Shown: positions 49,466 to 57,802 of the stretch, one piece after another
How the letters are laid out: the number at the start of each line of letters is the position of its first letter
How positions within the stretch are numbered: position 1 is the first letter of the stretch
From: Gehongia tenuis
GTDB lineage: Bacteria > Bacillota > Clostridia > Christensenellales > NSJ-53
Length of the DNA: 64,000 bases
Reading direction: 5' to 3'
Assembly (NCBI RefSeq): GCF_014384795.1
Contig: NZ_JACRSR010000001.1
Location: forward strand, 434,001-498,000
Program-made: the position numbers and the translations under genes
The notes under the pieces: model-generated
Database searches by the model: none
Seen by the model: the letters and a program-made list of their open reading frames with translations, nothing else
What the model was told of the DNA's origin: nothing

Positions 49466-50848
49466 TTACAGGGTGAGCTCCGCTTCGCAGCAGCGGTAGT
49501 CCGTGTCAATGTTGTGGGCGATGAAACGGGCCTTGAAATTGCGCGGGTTACACATCGCTTGCGTGGAGGCGCCAGACACATCCAGGTCCTCCGGAACCAC
49601 AAACTTGATGCACTTGACCAACACATCCCGGCAGGTGGGATAGCTGTGGGCGGGCAGGGTCATGGCCTTCATACCCCGTTGATACTCCATGCCCTGCTCA
49701 TCCACCTCGGTCAAGATGGCGGCCAGGGCCACACGGCGTCCGGGACAGACGTTTTTCACCGTCACATCCATTTGGATTACCCGACCCAGGGACTCCATAT
49801 AAACGTCGCCCAGATCCACAACCACCGAATCGGAACAGCCGTCGATGGTCAAATCCACCGGCGCGGGGCATTCCTCGGGATGGATGACGATATCACATTC
49901 CACGGATACGGTGGGGGCGGGGAAGATCACTTGGTTCCCCTCATTGTCGGTGTAGGTGATGGACTGGTTGACCAGTTTGGTGCCGGGGTTCTGACCCACA
50001 TGGCGGACGAAAAACTCCAAAACCGCGCTTTCCGAGGCGGTCACACCCAGCTCAGGGATATTCCATCTCAGGGAGGTGGCGTTGAGCATGGTTGCCGTAC
50101 CCTTGTTGGGGCTCTGAATGCTGGTGACGGCAAAATCGGGGTTGAGTACCTCGTCGATCACGATATTGGTGGCGCCGGGTTTGGTGATGTTGGCCGCCAG
50201 TTCGGCAAACAGCTCCTCCAATTCGGCGGCGTCAGGGGTGACGGCCACGTGGGATGCGCTGGGGTCGGTGGCCCAGTCGTTGAGCGCATTCACATCCAAG
50301 CCGTCGGACCCCACCAGGCCGATGCAGTAGATGATGATACCCTGCGCCCGAGCGGCTGCGGCCACGGGGGCGGGGGGTGCACCGGTGGTGGTGTTGCCAT
50401 CGGTGAACATGACGATCACCTTGGCGTTGCCGGAAGAGGGATCAAACAGCTGCGTCGCCTTGGTGAAGGCGTCGGCATGGTTGGTGTTGCCGCCGGCCGT
50501 CAGAGAATCCACAGCATTTTTCAGGGTGTTCACCGAGGTGATGAGCGGGGTGTCGGTGGTCGCGGTGCTGGCAAAGCTGACGATGCCAATACGGCTGCCA
50601 TACCCGATCTGTCCGCTGGCCGTGCCGCCGGTGGCTTCGGCGATAATGTCGATGAAGGTCTTGGCGCCCGTCTTCATATTGGCGAGAGGCGTGCCGGTCA
50701 TACTGCCGGAACGGTCCAGCACCAGTGCGATATCGGTGGGATTGGAGACGATATCCGGCGCTGCCGTGAGCGCGAGGGTGACCCGAAGGGAACCATCGCA
50801 GTCAATCCGGTCGACGTTGATGACTTTGTTCGAACTTGTAATACCCAA
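49466..50848 (-). CDS. VWA-domain protein, probable surface or spore protein
   Basis: TTG start behind AAGGAGGTAATACAAA; 460 residues. A von Willebrand A domain (about 35-205) has the MIDAS metal site DRSGSM (45-50), a Thr in GGNTNH and FTDGN. Then come beta-rich domains (DUF11-like, about 220-325) and a C-terminal part with about eight cysteines (CDIVIHPEECPAP ... DYRCCEAEL). There is no signal peptide. That, the cysteine content and the collagen-like gene nearby suggest a coat or exosporium location, but this is inference. Confidence 0.75.
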   Translation of the reverse strand: MGITSSNKVINVDRIDCDGSLRVTLALTAAPDIVSNPTDIALVLDRSGSMTGTPLANMKTGAKTFIDIIAEATGGTASGQIGYGSRIGIVSFASTATTDTPLITSVNTLKNAVDSLTAGGNTNHADAFTKATQLFDPSSGNAKVIVMFTDGNTTTGAPPAPVAAAARAQGIIIYCIGLVGSDGLDVNALNDWATDPSASHVAVTPDAAELEELFAELAANITKPGATNIVIDEVLNPDFAVTSIQSPNKGTATMLNATSLRWNIPELGVTASESAVLEFFVRHVGQNPGTKLVNQSITYTDNEGNQVIFPAPTVSVECDIVIHPEECPAPVDLTIDGCSDSVVVDLGDVYMESLGRVIQMDVTVKNVCPGRRVALAAILTEVDEQGMEYQRGMKAMTLPAHSYPTCRDVLVKCIKFVVPEDLDVSGASTQAMCNPRNFKARFIAHNIDTDYRCCEAELTL

Positions 50849-50960
50849 TTTGTATTACCTCCTTCTGGGGTTATAGCCCCACTGCAGTATATTCGCAGCT
50901 GAAGGACTTTGATACATCCAAAAATATATTCTGCGGTATATCTTATGGGACAAAAAAGAT

Positions 50961-50993
50961 AAAAAGAAAACCCCGGACACGTAACGTGTCCGG
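50961..50993 (-). terminator. terminator of the tRNA operon
   Basis: CCGGACACG, loop TAA, CGTGTCCGG; on the minus strand it is followed by GGTTTTCTTTTT. Confidence 0.9.
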
Positions 50994-51002
50994 AGTTTTC
51001 TT

Positions 51003-51089
51003 TGGTGCGAGAAACAGGACTTGAACCTGCACGATGTTGCCACCACTAGAACCTGAATCTAGCGCGTCTGCCAATTCCGCCATTCTCGC
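51003..51089 (-). tRNA. tRNA-Leu (anticodon CAG)
   Basis: 87 nt with encoded CCA, acceptor GCGAGAA/TTCTCGC, long variable arm, anticodon loop TTCAGGT. Last gene of the array. Confidence 0.93.
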
Positions 51090-51100
51090 ATATGTATAAA

Positions 51101-51185
<85 letters not shown>

Positions 51186-51192
51186 ATGATAG

Positions 51193-51268
51193 TGGAGCTG
51201 GTGATGGGACTTGAACCCGCAACCTGCTGATTACAAATCAGCTGCTCTGCCAATTGAGCTACACCAGC
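51193..51268 (-). tRNA. tRNA-Thr (anticodon TGT)
   Basis: 76 nt with encoded CCA; acceptor GCTGGTG; anticodon loop TTTGTAA. Confidence 0.93.
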
Positions 51269-51386
51269 GAAAACGGCGTGGACTTTGGGCCGCACCGGCC
51301 CGTATAACCTAAACTTTCTTTCCTCAGCGATCTGGTGGAGAACCAATGCTCCCCGGCCGCTTCCTTCGATGCCTCCCGGCTGGGAA

Positions 51387-51462
<76 letters not shown>

Positions 51463-51466
51463 ATAA

Positions 51467-51543
51467 TGGCGACCCGGAAGGGGCTCGAACCCTCGACCTC
51501 CAGCGTGACAGGCTGGCATTCTAACCAACTGAACTACCGGGCC
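51467..51543 (-). tRNA. tRNA-Asp (anticodon GTC)
   Basis: 77 nt with encoded CCA; acceptor GGCCCGG/CCGGGTC; discriminator G; anticodon loop CTGTCAC. Confidence 0.93.
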
Positions 51544-51549
51544 ATGTAA

Positions 51550-51626
51550 TGGTGGGCCTTCTAGGACTCGAACCTAGGACCAACCGGTTATGAGCCGGTC
51601 GCTCTAACCAACTGAGCTAAAGGCCC
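51550..51626 (-). tRNA. tRNA-Ile2 (anticodon CAT, lysidine type)
   Basis: 77 nt with encoded CCA. The CAT anticodon could mean Met, but the body (GGGCCTTTAGCTCAGTTGG and CGGCTCATAACCG) matches tRNA-Ile2 of Bacillota, not elongator or initiator Met. It should be modified by TilS to read AUA. Confidence 0.85.
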
Positions 51627-51641
51627 ATAGCTTAGGTTAAA

Positions 51642-51716
51642 TGGTGACCCCTGGGGGAATCGAACCCCCGTTACCGCCGTGAAAGGGCGATGTCTTGACC
51701 GCTTGACCAAGGGGCC
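51642..51716 (-). tRNA. tRNA-Glu (anticodon TTC)
   Basis: 75 nt with encoded CCA; acceptor GGCCCCT/AGGGGTC; anticodon loop CTTTCAC. Confidence 0.93.
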
Positions 51717-51728
51717 ATAATGCGAATT

Positions 51729-51805
51729 TGGTCGGGGTGGAGGGACTCGAACCCCCGGCCCCATGCTCCCAAAGCACGTGCGCTACCAAACTGCGCTACA
51801 CCCCG
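51729..51805 (-). tRNA. tRNA-Pro (anticodon TGG)
   Basis: 77 nt with encoded CCA; acceptor CGGGGTG; anticodon loop TTTGGGA. First gene of the array. Confidence 0.93.
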
Positions 51806-51832
51806 CTATGAGCCTTTTTCGCGACGAGTTAT

Positions 51833-51861
51833 AATATAAACCATTTGGGGAGGATTGTCAA
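51833..51861 (-). promoter_or_regulatory. promoter of the tRNA operon
   Basis: On the minus strand: perfect TTGACA (51861-51856), 17-bp spacer, TATATT (51838-51833). Confidence 0.8.
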
Positions 51862-51897
51862 TAACCAATTTTCATCTCAGGGAAAAAAACTTCTTTT

Positions 51898-51927
51898 TTG
51901 CAATTTGATTCCCCTTTTTGGTATACT
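51898..51927 (+). promoter_or_regulatory. promoter of the 51954 isomerase gene
   Basis: TTGCAA (51898-51903), 18-bp spacer, TATACT (51922-51927), 26 bp before the TTG start. Confidence 0.65.
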
Positions 51928-51953
51928 TTTTGAATAGGAAAGGAGGCGGCGCG

Positions 51954-52739
51954 TTGAAAGTTGGTATTTCCACGGCGTGCTTCCATGGCAAAAGCGAAGT
52001 GGAACAAAGCCTCACGCGGCTTTATTCCACCGGTACCCGGAATGTTGAGATTTTTCTTGAATGCTTTTCGGAGTATGAGCCGGATTATGTCCGGGAACTC
52101 GATAGATTATGTAAACAATTTGGCTTCGCCGTGTCGGCGGTCCATCCGCTGACCACCCAGTTTGAGCCCCAGATTTTCGGCCCGCCCTGCCGTCAGCAGC
52201 GGGAGGCCATGGGCATCTTTCAAAAGGTGCTCGCGGCGGCAAAGATCCTGGGCGCGCCGCTGTACAACCTCCACGGTCCGGTGATGATCAAAAAAAGCGC
52301 GGACAGCGGGGCGCGGGTGGCCGGCCCCTTTGACGCCATGCTGAAGGCGGCGGAGGAGCTGGGCGTCACCGTGTGCTGGGAGAATGTGAGCTGGTCCAGC
52401 TTCAACCGGCCGGAGTTTGCCGGGGAGCTGATGGAGCGCCTTCATGGGGACAACTATGGCTTCACGCTGGACGTGAAGCAGGCGGTGCGAAGCGGGCGGC
52501 CCTGGGAGGATTATCTCAAGGCCATGGGCGGGCGGCTCAAAAACGTGCATCTTTGCGATATGAAGGGCAGCGCGGCCTGCCTGCCGGGCCGGGGGGAGCT
52601 GGACTTCAGGAAGCTGGCCCGGCGGCTCCGGGAGATGGACTACAGCGGCCCGGTGACCCTGGAGGTCTATGCCGACAACTTCCAAAACGACGGCGAGCTC
52701 ACCGGCGCCTTCCACTACCTGGAGGATCTGTTCGGATAG
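51954..52739 (+). CDS. sugar phosphate isomerase/epimerase
   Basis: The TTG at 51954 is chosen: AGGAGG lies 7 bp upstream, and a longer frame would begin inside the promoter. The 261-residue protein is an AP_endonuc_2 TIM barrel: KVGISTACFHG, NLHGPV (metal or substrate), VCWENVSWSS (Glu), FTLDVKQAVRSG (Asp), VHLCDM (His) and VTLEVYAD (Glu). It is a distinct subfamily from the tandem array members. Substrate unknown. Confidence 0.82.
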   Translation: MKVGISTACFHGKSEVEQSLTRLYSTGTRNVEIFLECFSEYEPDYVRELDRLCKQFGFAVSAVHPLTTQFEPQIFGPPCRQQREAMGIFQKVLAAAKILGAPLYNLHGPVMIKKSADSGARVAGPFDAMLKAAEELGVTVCWENVSWSSFNRPEFAGELMERLHGDNYGFTLDVKQAVRSGRPWEDYLKAMGGRLKNVHLCDMKGSAACLPGRGELDFRKLARRLREMDYSGPVTLEVYADNFQNDGELTGAFHYLEDLFG

Positions 52740-52747
52740 CCGCGGCG

Positions 52748-53233
52748 TCAGGGCCGGAACTGGTCCAGCAGACCGTTCACCCAGAGGCGGGGCGGCCCCT
52801 CCACCACGGAGAAGGGCTGCTGATAGTCGCTGGGGCTTTGGGCGAACAGATAGACGTTTGGGCCGGAGCGGAGCTGGTTCTCCCACACCTGCACGTGAAA
52901 AAGGGCGTAATCGGCATAGCCCTCCTTGTAGACGAGGGCGGTCACCTCGCCCCAGGCGGCGGGCGCGAAGGATTGATAGGCGGCGGGCGGCTCGATGGGT
53001 ACGGCAAACTTTTCCGTGAGGCCGTTCTCATCGGTCACCGACGCGGCGCCGGTCTCCGGGATCACCACCGTGGCCCCGGCCAGGGGCTCCTCGGTGGCGC
53101 CGTCCAGCACCCGGAGCTGCAAAAAGCCGGAGGGCGCGGCGGAAGCGGGGGTTTCCTCCCCGGGCAGGCTGAAGCACAGGATGACGAGGGTGAGGGCCAG
53201 CGCCGTCAAAGCGGGAAAAATCCAGTTTTTCAT
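52748..53233 (-). CDS. exported protein with carboxypeptidase-regulatory-like domain
   Basis: Start ATG 53233 (GAGG upstream; an earlier GTG overlaps that site); 161 residues. Signal or anchor helix at about 4-22 (IFPALTALALTLVILCF). From about 38 a transthyretin-like beta domain (LQLRVLDGATEEPLAGATVVIPETG ... VTDENGLTEKF), common in extracellular proteins as a stabilising or binding module. The C-terminus (QPFSVVEGPPRLWVNGLL) resembles no known motif. It converges on the 51954 gene with no clear terminator between. Confidence 0.75.
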   Translation of the reverse strand: MKNWIFPALTALALTLVILCFSLPGEETPASAAPSGFLQLRVLDGATEEPLAGATVVIPETGAASVTDENGLTEKFAVPIEPPAAYQSFAPAAWGEVTALVYKEGYADYALFHVQVWENQLRSGPNVYLFAQSPSDYQQPFSVVEGPPRLWVNGLLDQFRP

Positions 53234-53377
53234 GTACAACCTCACTTGTCCGTGGTTTTTACTCTAAATGTATGGGACAAAACCAAATTTTATACGGAAA
53301 AAGACATGCGCATTTACAGCAAATAGGGTATAATAGGGGAAGCTAAATAAGTCAAGGTTTGAAAGGGGTTTTGAAAG

Positions 53378-54808
53378 GTGAACTGGAAAGCGGAGAGTTG
53401 GCAAAAGGCCATGCGGATGCGCGTGGACTTCAATTATATGATGGAGGAATTCACGGGCGCCGGCCGCGGCATCGCCAAAAGCGCCCTCGAGGCCAAGCGC
53501 GGTGCGGCGCTTGCCGCCCACAAGGCCGTGGAATTAAAGCGCGGCAAGGGCTGGCTGGAATGGATGTCCTCCCCCTACGATCAAGGCGAAGTGGTGAAGG
53601 AGATCAACGCCATGGCCGCCGACATCCGGGAGAAGAACGACTATTTTGTGGTGCTGGGCATCGGCGGTTCCGCCCTCGGCCCCTCCGCCGTGCAGAAGGC
53701 TTTGAACCACATCCACTACAACGACCTGCCCGGGGATAAGCGCCCCGGCCCCATCTTCTATGTGGAGGACAACATCGATCCCGAAAGGATGCAGGCCCTG
53801 CTGGACGTGATCGATATCAAAAAGACGGTCTTCAACGTCATCTCCAAGTCCGGCAACACGTCCGAGACCATGTCCCAGTTCCTGATCGTGAAGAAGCTTC
53901 TGGAGGATGCTCTCGGCGCGGATGCCAAGGATCACATCATCTGCACCACCTCCTCCCACAGCGGCAGCCTCCTGCCCATCGCGAAGAAGGAAGGCTACCG
54001 GCTGCTGTTCGTGCCCGACGGCGTGGGCGGACGCTTCTCCGAGCTTTGCCCGGTGGGTCTTCTGCCGGCGGCGGTGTGCGGCATCGATATCGAGGAGCTC
54101 CTGGCCGGCGCGGCGTACATGGATCAGCTGTGCCGCGTGGAGGACATGGATGAGAACCCGGCCCTCATGAGCGCCGTCATGATGAAGATCGCCATCGAAA
54201 TGGGCCGCAACATCTCCGTGATGATGCCCTACGCCGACTCCCTGTCCCTGATGAGCGACTGGTACGCTCAGCTCTGGGCGGAGAGCCTGGGCAAGCTGGT
54301 GGACAACGAGGGCAGGGAAGTGCGCACCGGCCAGACCCCGGTGAAGTCCCTGGGGGTCACCGATCAGCACTCCCAGGTGCAGCTCTACACCGAAGGGCCC
54401 TTTGACAAGGTGCTGACCTTCCTCAAGGTGGGCGAGTACCGCACCACCTACACCATCTCCGAGGGCTGCGAGGACGTGCCCAGCGTGTCCTTCCTCGGCG
54501 GGCACACCATGAACGAGCTGATTCAGGCCGAACGGGACGCCACCGAGTACGCCCTTTTGAAGCTGGGCAAGATGTCCATGACCATCACCCTGCCCGAGGT
54601 GAACGCCTTCACCGTGGGCCAGCTTCTGTACTATTTCCAGATGGAGACGGCCTACATGGGCGAGTTCCTCAATATCGACGCCTTCAACCAGCCCGGCGTG
54701 GAGGAGGGCAAGAACGCCACTTACGCCCTTTTGGGACGGCCCGGATACGAGGAGAAGAAGGCGGAGCTGGATGCCCGTCCGCCCAAGAAGGACGAATACA
54801 TCATCTGA
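53378..54808 (+). CDS. pgi: glucose-6-phosphate isomerase
   Basis: 476 residues from a GTG start (TTGAAAGG upstream); an extended TATAAT promoter is seen at 53329-53334. Family signatures: LGIGGSALGP, SKSGNTSET, GVGGRFSELCPVGLLPA and the His motif TDQHSQVQLYTEGP. It interconverts glucose 6-phosphate and fructose 6-phosphate in glycolysis. It is slightly longer than the common 450-residue bacterial form. Confidence 0.94.
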   Translation: MNWKAESWQKAMRMRVDFNYMMEEFTGAGRGIAKSALEAKRGAALAAHKAVELKRGKGWLEWMSSPYDQGEVVKEINAMAADIREKNDYFVVLGIGGSALGPSAVQKALNHIHYNDLPGDKRPGPIFYVEDNIDPERMQALLDVIDIKKTVFNVISKSGNTSETMSQFLIVKKLLEDALGADAKDHIICTTSSHSGSLLPIAKKEGYRLLFVPDGVGGRFSELCPVGLLPAAVCGIDIEELLAGAAYMDQLCRVEDMDENPALMSAVMMKIAIEMGRNISVMMPYADSLSLMSDWYAQLWAESLGKLVDNEGREVRTGQTPVKSLGVTDQHSQVQLYTEGPFDKVLTFLKVGEYRTTYTISEGCEDVPSVSFLGGHTMNELIQAERDATEYALLKLGKMSMTITLPEVNAFTVGQLLYYFQMETAYMGEFLNIDAFNQPGVEEGKNATYALLGRPGYEEKKAELDARPPKKDEYII

Positions 54809-54827
54809 TCTTAAGCAAATTGGAAGA

Positions 54828-54853
54828 GGGCGCGGTGGACCGTGCCCTTTTTT
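54828..54853 (+). terminator. terminator of pgi
   Basis: GGGCGCGG, loop of four, CCGTGCCC, then TTTTTT; it ends 15 bp before the next start codon. Confidence 0.8.
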
Positions 54854-54867
54854 CATGGGAGGGAAGC

Positions 54868-55440
54868 ATGAATCACTTTTTCGCTTATCTGGCCCGGATG
54901 AAGAACATCAAGCGGTGGGGGCTTATGCGCAACACCACCGAGGAGAACATCCAGGAGCACAGTATGCAGGTGGCGGTGCTGGCCCATGGGCTGGCCCTCA
55001 TCAGGAACCGCTATTTCGGCGGCGACGTGGATCCGAACCGGGTGCTCGCCATTGCCGTCTATCATGACGTGTCCGAGGTGATCACCGGAGATCTGGCCAC
55101 ACCCATCAAGTACTTCAATCCGGAGATCCAGCGGGCGTACAAGGCCATTGAGAGCGTGGCGGAGGAGAAGGTCGTCGCCATGCTGCCGAGGGAGCTCCAG
55201 GCGGACTACCGGCCTCTCATCCAGCCGGAGAGGGACGAGGCCTACGCCATCGTCAAGGCGGCGGACCGGCTTGCCGCCTACATCAAGTGCGTGGAGGAGC
55301 TTAGGATGGGCAATCAGGAGTTCCAAAAGGCCAAGGAGGCCATCGGCCGGGACATCGCGGCCCTGGGGCGGCCGGAGGTGGACTTCTTTTTGAACAACTT
55401 CATGGACAGCTTCACGCTGACCTTGGACGAACTGAATTGA
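54868..55440 (+). CDS. HD-domain 5'-deoxynucleotidase (YfbR-like)
   Basis: ATG 54868 (GGGAGGGAAGC) gives 190 residues. HD motifs: EHSMQVAVLAHGL (first His), YHDVSEVITGDL (HD pair) and the later KAADRLAAYIKC (Asp). YfbR removes phosphate from deoxynucleoside 5'-monophosphates. The pgi terminator lies directly in front, so expression comes from readthrough or an unseen promoter. Confidence 0.88.
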   Translation: MNHFFAYLARMKNIKRWGLMRNTTEENIQEHSMQVAVLAHGLALIRNRYFGGDVDPNRVLAIAVYHDVSEVITGDLATPIKYFNPEIQRAYKAIESVAEEKVVAMLPRELQADYRPLIQPERDEAYAIVKAADRLAAYIKCVEELRMGNQEFQKAKEAIGRDIAALGRPEVDFFLNNFMDSFTLTLDELN

Positions 55441-55453
55441 GGGGGATGAAGGA

Positions 55454-56296
55454 ATGCGCCTGGTGAAACAGCTTCGGGACGATCCGGTGCTGCGCCAAAG
55501 CTTCTTTGATCTGGCCCGGCGCACCTTCGGCATCGCCTTTGAGGGCTGGTACGAGGAGGGCTGGTGGGGCGGCCGGTACATTCCCTACGCCCTTGCGGAG
55601 GGGGACGAAGTGCTGGCCAATGCGTCGGTCAATCGGATGGATTTTCAGCTGGACGGCCAGCCCTTTTCCTGCATTCAGATCGGCACCGTCATGACCGGCG
55701 AGGCCCATCGGAACCGGGGCCTGGCCCGGCGGCTGATGGAGGCCGTTCTAGAGGATTACGGCCATCTTCCCATCTATCTTTTCGCCAGCGACATGGCAAA
55801 GGGATTCTACCCAAAATTCGGCTTCCGTCCGGCCAAGGAGGGCAGGGTCCGCCTTGCCTGGAGCGGGGAGGGGACGAAGGGGACAAAGCGGGTGCGCAGG
55901 CTGGACTGGCGGTTGGCAGGGGACCGGGAGCTTTTCCTCAGCCGGTGCCGTGGGGGCAATCCCTTTGCCCGGCTCACCCAGGTGAACGGGGAGAGTCTTG
56001 CCGCCTTCTACTGCCGCTCGGAGCTCGCGGACTGCCTTTACTTTGACGAAGCCGCAGGGCGTGCGGCGGCCGCCGAGTTTGCGGAGGGCCGCATGATCCT
56101 CCGCGATATCTTCGGCGAAGGGGGCGGCCTTGCAGAGGCCATCGCCGCTTTCGCCCGGCCGGATACAACCGAGGTGGTCCTGGACTTTCTGCCGAAGGAG
56201 CCCCTGGGCGAGCTCTCCTTCCTGGACGGCGATCTTTTCCTCAGGGGGGACTGGCCGGATATGCCCCTTCTGTTCCCCTTGCTTTCAAGAGCGTAG
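55454..56296 (+). CDS. GNAT-family N-acetyltransferase, two-domain
   Basis: 280 residues, ATG behind GGGGGATGAAGGA, 13 bp after the HD gene. The N-terminal domain has the acetyl-CoA site GEAHRNRGLARRLMEAVL, and the second half is a degenerate GNAT-like or Eis-type domain (RLTQVNGESLAAFYC). Such proteins acetylate small amines or antibiotics. Substrate unknown. Confidence 0.8.
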   Translation: MRLVKQLRDDPVLRQSFFDLARRTFGIAFEGWYEEGWWGGRYIPYALAEGDEVLANASVNRMDFQLDGQPFSCIQIGTVMTGEAHRNRGLARRLMEAVLEDYGHLPIYLFASDMAKGFYPKFGFRPAKEGRVRLAWSGEGTKGTKRVRRLDWRLAGDRELFLSRCRGGNPFARLTQVNGESLAAFYCRSELADCLYFDEAAGRAAAAEFAEGRMILRDIFGEGGGLAEAIAAFARPDTTEVVLDFLPKEPLGELSFLDGDLFLRGDWPDMPLLFPLLSRA

Positions 56297-56334
56297 CGTT
56301 TGCGGCGGGGTGTTTCGCCCGCCGATGGAGCATC

Positions 56335-56367
56335 AAAAAAAGCAGCCCGTACAGGCTGCTTTTTTTG
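56335..56367 (+). terminator. terminator of the HD-GNAT unit
   Basis: GCAGCC and GGCTGC stem with A run before and seven T after. A further GC-rich stem lies just upstream (56302-56324). Confidence 0.88.
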
Positions 56368-56403
56368 CGGCTGAAAGTGTGCGGCGGCCGCGCCCGGCGG
56401 CAA

Positions 56404-57255
56404 TTATCCCAGGCCCGCCCGCTCGATCCGCTCCTTCATGTAGGCGGCGCAGCGGGGGAATTTGTCCTCCTCCTTCACGCCGTGGATGATCATGGGCCCG
56501 GTGTAGCCCATCTTTCTGCAGCGCTCGAGGAAATAGTCGAAGTCCACGATGCCCTCCCCGCACACGGCGAAGTGAACGCCGGGCCGGCGGGCCAGGTCCT
56601 TGCCGTGAACAAGGGCGATGTCCTCCTCGAACAGGTCGAAGGTGCGGGCCATCACGGCGAGCACCGTCTCCTCGGAGACGTCGCCGGTGGAAAAGAGGTT
56701 TGCGCCGTCGTAGATGAGCTTCAGGCTCTTGGAGGCCATATCGTCGAAGAGCTGCCGGGCGCGGACAGGGGAATGGACCACATTGGAGGCCTCAATCTCG
56801 ATGCCGAGAAGAAGGTCCAGCTCCTCCGCCAGGGCCGCCGCCCGCTCCACCTCCCGGACCATGTCCCGCCAGGCCTCGGGGGAGTCGTTGTCATCGTGCC
56901 AGCGCCACATGCTGTCCGGGTTCCGGGAGCCGGTGCAAAGGGTGAGCAGCCGGCACCCGAGGGCCTTCGCCGAGCGGGCGACCTCGCTGAAGCCCCGAAA
57001 GCCCTCCTCCCGCACCGCGGGATCGGGGCTGGCCATGTTGTAGGTGCCGTTGATGGCGGCGATCTCGATGCCGGCGGCCTCGGCGGCGGCCCGGATGCGG
57101 TCCGTCATGGCTCCGTCCACCCGCTCGGGAAGCTCCACTCCGCCGTGGGACAGGTAGTCGAACTGCACCGCCTCAAATCCGTAGTCCCGGATGGCGGCAA
57201 AAACCTCCTCCACGGAGCCCCGTTTGATCTCCGGCGTGTACGCACCCAGCTTCAT
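56404..57255 (-). CDS. sugar phosphate isomerase/epimerase
   Basis: 283 residues; AP_endonuc_2 TIM barrel with KLGAYTPEIKR, GTYNMASPDP, LCTGSRNPDSMW, GIEIEASNV (Glu), LIYDGANLF (Asp), LVHGKDL (His) and MIIHGV where other members have a Glu, so the last metal ligand is not obvious. Overall it resembles hydroxypyruvate isomerase or IolE-type enzymes. Its start (GAGGAGGGACAAAG) follows the GNAT gene of the arg operon by 25 bp, so it may be its last gene. Confidence 0.8.
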   Translation of the reverse strand: MKLGAYTPEIKRGSVEEVFAAIRDYGFEAVQFDYLSHGGVELPERVDGAMTDRIRAAAEAAGIEIAAINGTYNMASPDPAVREEGFRGFSEVARSAKALGCRLLTLCTGSRNPDSMWRWHDDNDSPEAWRDMVREVERAAALAEELDLLLGIEIEASNVVHSPVRARQLFDDMASKSLKLIYDGANLFSTGDVSEETVLAVMARTFDLFEEDIALVHGKDLARRPGVHFAVCGEGIVDFDYFLERCRKMGYTGPMIIHGVKEEDKFPRCAAYMKERIERAGLG

Positions 57256-57280
57256 CTTTGTCCCTCCTCAAATGATTGGA

Positions 57281-57796
57281 TCATTTATCCTTCGGCACGA
57301 GGGTGAACAAATCCTTCCGGAAGGGCTGTTTCAGTTCCCTGCAGAACAGGGCGCGGATGTATCCCCGGTCGTGGGTGGTGGAGTGGATGTAAAAGCCGTT
57401 GTTGTAGTAGAAGCGCACCTGCTCCTTGAGTTTGCTCGCCGTATGGAGGACCATGGCGTCGTAGCCCTCCTTCTGGCAGCGCTCCACGACGGCCTCCATC
57501 AGCGCCCGCCCGAGGCCGAAGCGCTGGTACTTTGGATCCACGCCCACCCGGCCCACATAGGCCAGGTTGCCCGGCAGCCGCTCATAGCGGATGGAGCCGG
57601 CCACCACGCCGTCCAGCACAGCCACCAGCACGGTTTTCCGCATGAGATCGGCCTCGATGTCCCGGCGCTTTTCGCCGAGGGCCTTGACGGGAATGTCCTG
57701 GCCCACCGCCCGGGCGTACTCCGTGAAGGCGTGGTGGGTGACCGCGAGGATGGCGGGCACGTCCTTTGGCAGCGCCTTGCGTATCGTCATTTCCAT
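57281..57796 (-). CDS. GNAT acetyltransferase linked to the arg operon
   Basis: 171 residues with the acetyl-CoA loop YQRFGLGRALMEAV (about 95-108) and a C-terminal FYYNNGFYI strand. It starts 6 bp after argF with the argF stop inside its ribosome site (CAGGGGTAA). The position suggests an N-acetylglutamate synthase of the short GNAT kind, which would be needed because argJ is missing; yet the same fold does many other reactions, and no decisive motif is seen. Confidence 0.72.
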   Translation of the reverse strand: MEMTIRKALPKDVPAILAVTHHAFTEYARAVGQDIPVKALGEKRRDIEADLMRKTVLVAVLDGVVAGSIRYERLPGNLAYVGRVGVDPKYQRFGLGRALMEAVVERCQKEGYDAMVLHTASKLKEQVRFYYNNGFYIHSTTHDRGYIRALFCRELKQPFRKDLFTLVPKDK

Positions 57797-57802
57797 AAGA
57801 GC

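Noticed and set aside
51550..51626. CAT-anticodon tRNA as tRNA-Met
   Set aside because: The acceptor and arms match Ile2 of Bacillota more than Met; listed as Ile2.
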